Source: Alphaproteobacteria bacterium (GTDB lineage Bacteria; Pseudomonadota; Alphaproteobacteria; Elsterales; Elsteraceae). From it: a stretch of 32,471 nucleotides of DNA. The translations under genes and the position numbers were made by a program. The notes under the pieces were generated by a model. It was not told where the DNA came from and made no database searches. It worked only from the letters and a program-made list of their open reading frames with translations. The stretch is from the NCBI GenBank assembly GCA_004292755.1, contig RDXE01000067.1, positions 1 to 32,471 on the forward strand, given 5' to 3'. This document shows positions 29,140 to 32,471 of this stretch, one piece after another (position 1 is the first letter of the stretch; every line of letters begins with the position of its first letter).

Positions 29140-30075
29140 CTAGGCCGTGGGTGCGGCTGGGGTGGCGCTGTCCGGGCGCACGCCACCGCGGCGCCCCAGG
29201 TACCACTCCAAGGGGGCAGCGACGTAAACCGTGGAATAGGTGCCGATCAGGGCGCCCCACACCAGCGCGATCGCGAGGTCCGACAGCACCGGACCACCCA
29301 GGAACAGAATCGCCAGCACAGCCGCTAACACCAGACCATTGGTCATGAAGGTGCGCGACAGCGTTTCGTTGACCGACAGGTTGATCAGGGCGCGGAAATC
29401 CATCTGCTTATACTTGCGTTCGTTCTCCCGCACCCGGTCGGCGATCACGACCGTGTCGTTGATGGAGAAGCCCGCGATGGTCATCACGGCCGCCAGCACG
29501 TTCAAATCAAACTGCAATTGCAGGATGGAGAACAGCCCCACGGTGGTCAAACAGTCGTGCAGCAGCGCGACGCTGCCAGACAAACCCGCGCGCCAGCCAA
29601 AGCGCAACGCCATGTAGGCCATGATGCCAAGGATTGCGAGGCCCACGGCCATCACGCCCGCGCGTACCAACTCTGCCCCAACCTGCGGGCCAACCACTTC
29701 GACACGGCGATAGTCCACACCATTGCCCAGGCTCTCGCGAATGCGGGCGACGGCAGCCATCTCAGCCGACTCTCCACCCCGTTGGCGCTCCACCCGGATC
29801 AGCACATCGCGTGCCGTACCGAATTCCTGCAGCTGGACATCGCCGATGTTGAGCGCCTCCAGCTGGGTGCGCATTGCGCCCAGATCGGGCTGATCGGGCA
29901 TGCGCACTTCAACCAAGATGCCGCCGGCAAAGTCCACGCCGTAGTTCAGCCCCTGGGTGGCCAGCGAGACCACCGACGCCAGCATCATCAAGCCAGAGAC
30001 GATGAAGGCAGTGATGTGCCAGCGGAAGTAATCCACCGTCGGCACGCTTTGGAGGACACGAAACCCTTTGAACAT
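29140..30075 (-). CDS. secF: Protein translocase subunit SecF
   Basis: SecF forms, with SecD, the proton-driven accessory complex that pulls exported proteins through SecYEG. The 311-residue protein has six membrane helices around a small periplasmic domain. It shows the family segments YGVDFAGG (45-52) after helix one and INDTVVIADRVREN in the helix-four-to-five region, followed by NETLSRTFMTNG. ATG 30075 follows AAGGG at 9 bases. The frame is open to 30132, but this would overlap secD. It starts 17 bases after the secD stop. Confidence 0.96.
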   Translation of the reverse strand: MFKGFRVLQSVPTVDYFRWHITAFIVSGLMMLASVVSLATQGLNYGVDFAGGILVEVRMPDQPDLGAMRTQLEALNIGDVQLQEFGTARDVLIRVERQRGGESAEMAAVARIRESLGNGVDYRRVEVVGPQVGAELVRAGVMAVGLAILGIMAYMALRFGWRAGLSGSVALLHDCLTTVGLFSILQLQFDLNVLAAVMTIAGFSINDTVVIADRVRENERKYKQMDFRALINLSVNETLSRTFMTNGLVLAAVLAILFLGGPVLSDLAIALVWGALIGTYSTVYVAAPLEWYLGRRGGVRPDSATPAAPTA

Positions 30076-30092
30076 GATGGGCGGCCCTTCCG

Positions 30093-31673
30093 CTAAACCG
30101 GCAATTCGTTGCGGCGGCTGGCACGCAACCACAACACGACCATCAGTCTGGTCACCATGATGGCCGTGAACAACGAGGCGACGATGCCGATGCCAAGTGT
30201 CACCGCAAAGCCGCGCACTGGCCCGGTACCGAACAGATACAACAGCACAGCTGCGATCAAGGTGGTCAAGTTGCTGTCCAGAATGGTCAGAAACGCGCGG
30301 CCAAACCCAGCATCGATGGCAGAGACCACCCCACGCCCGAGCCGCCCTTCCTCGCGCATGCGCTCATAGATCAACACGTTGGCGTCAACCGACATGGCAA
30401 GGCCCAGGGTCATGCCCGCCAGACCCGGCAGGGTCAAGGTCGCGCCAATGGCCGACATGAACGCCAATGTGATGACGAGGTTCAGGATCAGTGCCACGTT
30501 GGCGAACAGGCCGAACAGGCCATAGAACGCCACCATCATCACACCGATCAGCATGAAGCCAAGGATACAGGCAAGCGCACCGGCCTGGATCGAATCCGCG
30601 CCCAGCGATGGGCCGACCGAGCGCTCCTCCAGGATCGTCAAGGGGGCTGGCAAGGCACCGGCGCGCAGCAGCAAGGCCAGATCGCTGGCACTCTGCGCCG
30701 TGAAACTGCCAGAGATGATGCCGCGGCCACCGGTGATCGCCTCGCGGATCACCGGGGCGGAGATCACCTTGTCATCCAGCACAATCGCGAAGGGACGACC
30801 AACATTTTCCAGCGTCACATCGCCAAAACGGCGCGCACCGACGCTGTCAAACCGGAACGACACCACCGGCATGCCGTCCTGGAAGCTTGGCTGGGCGTCG
30901 ACCAGATTGTCACCAGAGACCATGATGCGCTTGCGCACCACATAGTAGGGCAGTTGACCGGTGACAGGGTCTGGCCGGTCGCCCGGCAACAGATCGGAGG
31001 TGGCAGGCACACGGGTGCGCCGCGCTTCCTCAGCCGAGATATCCTGGTCAACCAGCCGGAAGGTCAGCTTTGCCGTGGTGCCGATCAGCGCCTTGATCCG
31101 CTCGGGATCGCGCACACCTGGCAACTGGATCAGGATACGGTTGACGCCTTGCTGGACAATCGTCGGCTCCTTCGTGCCAGTCTCATCGACGCGGCGGCGA
31201 ATGATTTCAATCGATTGCTGCACGGCGGCAATCCGCCGTTCGCGCAACGCCTGTTCCGTCTTGGTCACAACAGCAGACCCGTCTGGGGTCAGCGTGACAT
31301 CCAGCCCGCTGTCTAGCCCGACCAAGGTGCGGCGGGCGGCATCACGGTCAGCACCGGGGCCAAGCCGCACGGTGAAGCGGGTCAAGCTGTCGGTGGAGAC
31401 GGCAGCGACGGCGATATTGGCGCGCCGCAACTCCTGCCGGGCACTGTCCTGCAGGCCCTGCATCACCTCGCGCACCACGGCGTCAGTGTCCACCTGCAGC
31501 AGCAAGTGTGCGCCGCCTTGCAGGTCTAGACCCAGGTTCACCTGATGCTTCGGCAGCCAACTGGGCAATTGATCCAGCACGCGCTGAGGGATCGCGTTCG
31601 GCAGTGCGAACACCATGGTGGCAAGGCAGGTGACCAACACCAGCCACATTTTCCATCGCGGGAACTGAATCAT
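30093..31673 (-). CDS. secD: Protein translocase subunit SecD
   Basis: SecD is the larger subunit of the SecDF complex. The 526-residue protein has an N-terminal membrane helix (about 8-25), the segment GLDLQGGAHLLLQVD (48-62), a large periplasmic domain with the P1 base and head, and five C-terminal helices. Those contain GPSLGADSIQAG and the conserved MSVDANVLIYERMREE. Length is normal for the alphaproteobacterial form. ATG 31673 has AGG about 9 bases upstream. It lies 114 bases after yajC, on the same strand and probably in the same operon. Confidence 0.97.
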   Translation of the reverse strand: MIQFPRWKMWLVLVTCLATMVFALPNAIPQRVLDQLPSWLPKHQVNLGLDLQGGAHLLLQVDTDAVVREVMQGLQDSARQELRRANIAVAAVSTDSLTRFTVRLGPGADRDAARRTLVGLDSGLDVTLTPDGSAVVTKTEQALRERRIAAVQQSIEIIRRRVDETGTKEPTIVQQGVNRILIQLPGVRDPERIKALIGTTAKLTFRLVDQDISAEEARRTRVPATSDLLPGDRPDPVTGQLPYYVVRKRIMVSGDNLVDAQPSFQDGMPVVSFRFDSVGARRFGDVTLENVGRPFAIVLDDKVISAPVIREAITGGRGIISGSFTAQSASDLALLLRAGALPAPLTILEERSVGPSLGADSIQAGALACILGFMLIGVMMVAFYGLFGLFANVALILNLVITLAFMSAIGATLTLPGLAGMTLGLAMSVDANVLIYERMREEGRLGRGVVSAIDAGFGRAFLTILDSNLTTLIAAVLLYLFGTGPVRGFAVTLGIGIVASLFTAIMVTRLMVVLWLRASRRNELPV

Positions 31674-31706
31674 GCTGGAACGCCTTTGAATGCCCCGAGC
31701 CAGGGC

Positions 31707-31735
31707 GGGGGAAGGCGTTGCGCCTGTCCACCCCC
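31707..31735 (-). other. Inverted repeat in the yajC-secD gap
   Basis: AGGCG (31713-31717) pairs with CGCCT (31721-31725) around a TTG loop. GGGGG (31707-31711) can pair with CCCCC (31731-31735) outside it, leaving an uneven internal loop. The structure sits in the 114-base spacer of an operon and could be a processing or attenuation site, or chance in GC-rich DNA. There is no T tract. Confidence 0.25.
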
Positions 31736-31787
31736 TTGCCCAACCAAACGAACCGAGTACGAGGGAACCACCAGCCCTGCGGGTGCC

Positions 31788-32147
31788 CTACGCCTTGGAT
31801 TCGGCCCTGGAGTCTTCGGCGTCATCGCCGCGCGGCTCGGTCTTCGCCAGCACTTCGGCAACGGTCATGCGCTGCGCCTTCACCCGCACCCCCTCAGCCA
31901 CTTCAATCACCAGTTCGGTGTCCGAGGTGACTTTGGCGATGGTGCCGATCAGGCCACCAGCGAACACCACGCGATCCCCGCGCTTCAGGGCGCCAACCAT
32001 CTCGCGATGCTGCTTCATCTTCTTCTGCTGCGGACGGATCAGCAGGAAATAGAAGACCACGAAGATCAGGATCAGCGGCAGGAACGCCATCAGGTCGAAA
32101 CCGCCGCCCCCAGCGGCCGTCTGGGCGTAGGCGGGAGAGATCAGCAT
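31788..32147 (-). CDS. yajC: Preprotein translocase accessory subunit YajC
   Basis: YajC is a small inner-membrane protein that co-purifies with SecDF. The 119 residues include one membrane helix (about 19-37) leading into the hallmark LLIRPQQKKMKQH, then a small cytoplasmic domain with GDRVVFAGGLIGTIAKV. The charged C-terminal tail is somewhat long. ATG 32147 follows a GAGGACGG site at a normal distance. It is the first gene of the minus-strand run to secD and secF. Confidence 0.96.
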   Translation of the reverse strand: MLISPAYAQTAAGGGGFDLMAFLPLILIFVVFYFLLIRPQQKKMKQHREMVGALKRGDRVVFAGGLIGTIAKVTSDTELVIEVAEGVRVKAQRMTVAEVLAKTEPRGDDAEDSRAESKA

Positions 32148-32279
32148 GGAGAACCGTCCTCAACAAAACCAGGGTCGGGAGACGCACCAGCCCATGCCAG
32201 CGCGTCAAGTCGGGGCCGGACTATAGCGATGCCTTGGCGCCGCGCAACGATTGCCATCACACAGACGCCGGGGACGCGC

Positions 32280-32471
32280 TTAGTCCGTAACGTAAGAGGC
32301 CGTATCCGTCGCGCGGTTATAGCGCAGATATACGGTGTTGATGGTGCACAGGTTCAAGCCGCGGAAGAAGGATGAGCTGTTGTCATCCCAGGTCACCTTG
32401 ATGTTCCAGACGCAGCCACGGTCAGCGCCGGTAAAGGTAACCGGCAGGCGGGCGCCATGACGAAGCGGGCC
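32280..32471 (-). CDS. 3' end of an unidentified protein gene (continues beyond window)
   Basis: The frame stays open from the right edge for 63 codons to TAA at 32282-32280. The visible C-terminus has a beta-rich look with aromatic residues and two cysteines (RGCVWNIKVTWDD and LNLCTINTVYLRYN), compatible with an exported disulfide-bonded domain. I recall similar endings in unannotated alphaproteobacterial exported proteins but cannot name a family. It lies 132 bases upstream of yajC on the same strand. Base composition resembles the neighbours. Confidence 0.65.
   Translation of the reverse strand, partial: GPLRHGARLPVTFTGADRGCVWNIKVTWDDNSSSFFRGLNLCTINTVYLRYNRATDTASYVTD

Overview
The window is an ordinary stretch of a GC-rich bacterial chromosome, most likely an alphaproteobacterium of the Rhodospirillales or a close relative. 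The signs are an alphaproteobacterial-type ParE end, HdaA next to ppk/ppx, the recG <-> sdhE-mfd arrangement, yajC-secD-secF followed by an Mth938-domain gene, DUF2066 and DUF2783 genes, and a 41-residue single-helix gene resembling the alphaproteobacterial aa3 oxidase subunit IV. Coding density is very high. No gap exceeds 300 bases; the longest (2343-2596) holds candidate RNA hairpins. I see no tRNA, rRNA, CRISPR array, insertion sequence, prophage or integrated element.

Layout. 1-2342: the 3' end of parE, a small predicted lipoprotein, and a convergent alpha/beta hydrolase. 2343-4327: a structured leader and a DEAD-box RNA helicase with a long charged tail carrying 15-bp repeats. 4401-9657: an accessory-looking metabolic block, with a flavin monooxygenase, a DUF2783 protein and a MATE exporter on +, facing a metallo-beta-lactamase-fold protein and an iron alcohol dehydrogenase on -. 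9737-11629: a Kup potassium transporter. 11710-18910: a minus-strand run DUF2066 - CDP-alcohol phosphatidyltransferase - AI-2E permease - hdaA - ppk - ppx. It joins lipid synthesis, replication-initiation control and polyphosphate turnover, with several overlaps. 18972-19808: purN and the 41-residue gene, divergent from DUF2066. 19820-24545: sdhE - mfd - CorA-like transporter on -, joined by 4-base overlaps. 24659-26749: recG, divergent from sdhE. 26765-32147: a minus-strand set yajC - secD - secF - Mth938 protein - small membrane protein - chemotaxis transducer. 32280-32471: the 3' end of an unknown minus-strand gene.

The best candidate for something little described is the monooxygenase/DUF2783/MATE block facing the MBL-fold/dehydrogenase pair. 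The MBL-fold protein has lost two residues of the usual zinc motif. Smaller points of interest are the helicase leader, the 41-residue gene, an altered loop in PurN together with the absence of purM beside it, and the coupling of a CorA-type transporter to mfd. No clear new defence or mobile system is visible.

Starts were often moved inward from the longest open frame on the basis of ribosome-binding sites and overlaps with neighbours; these are judgements by eye.
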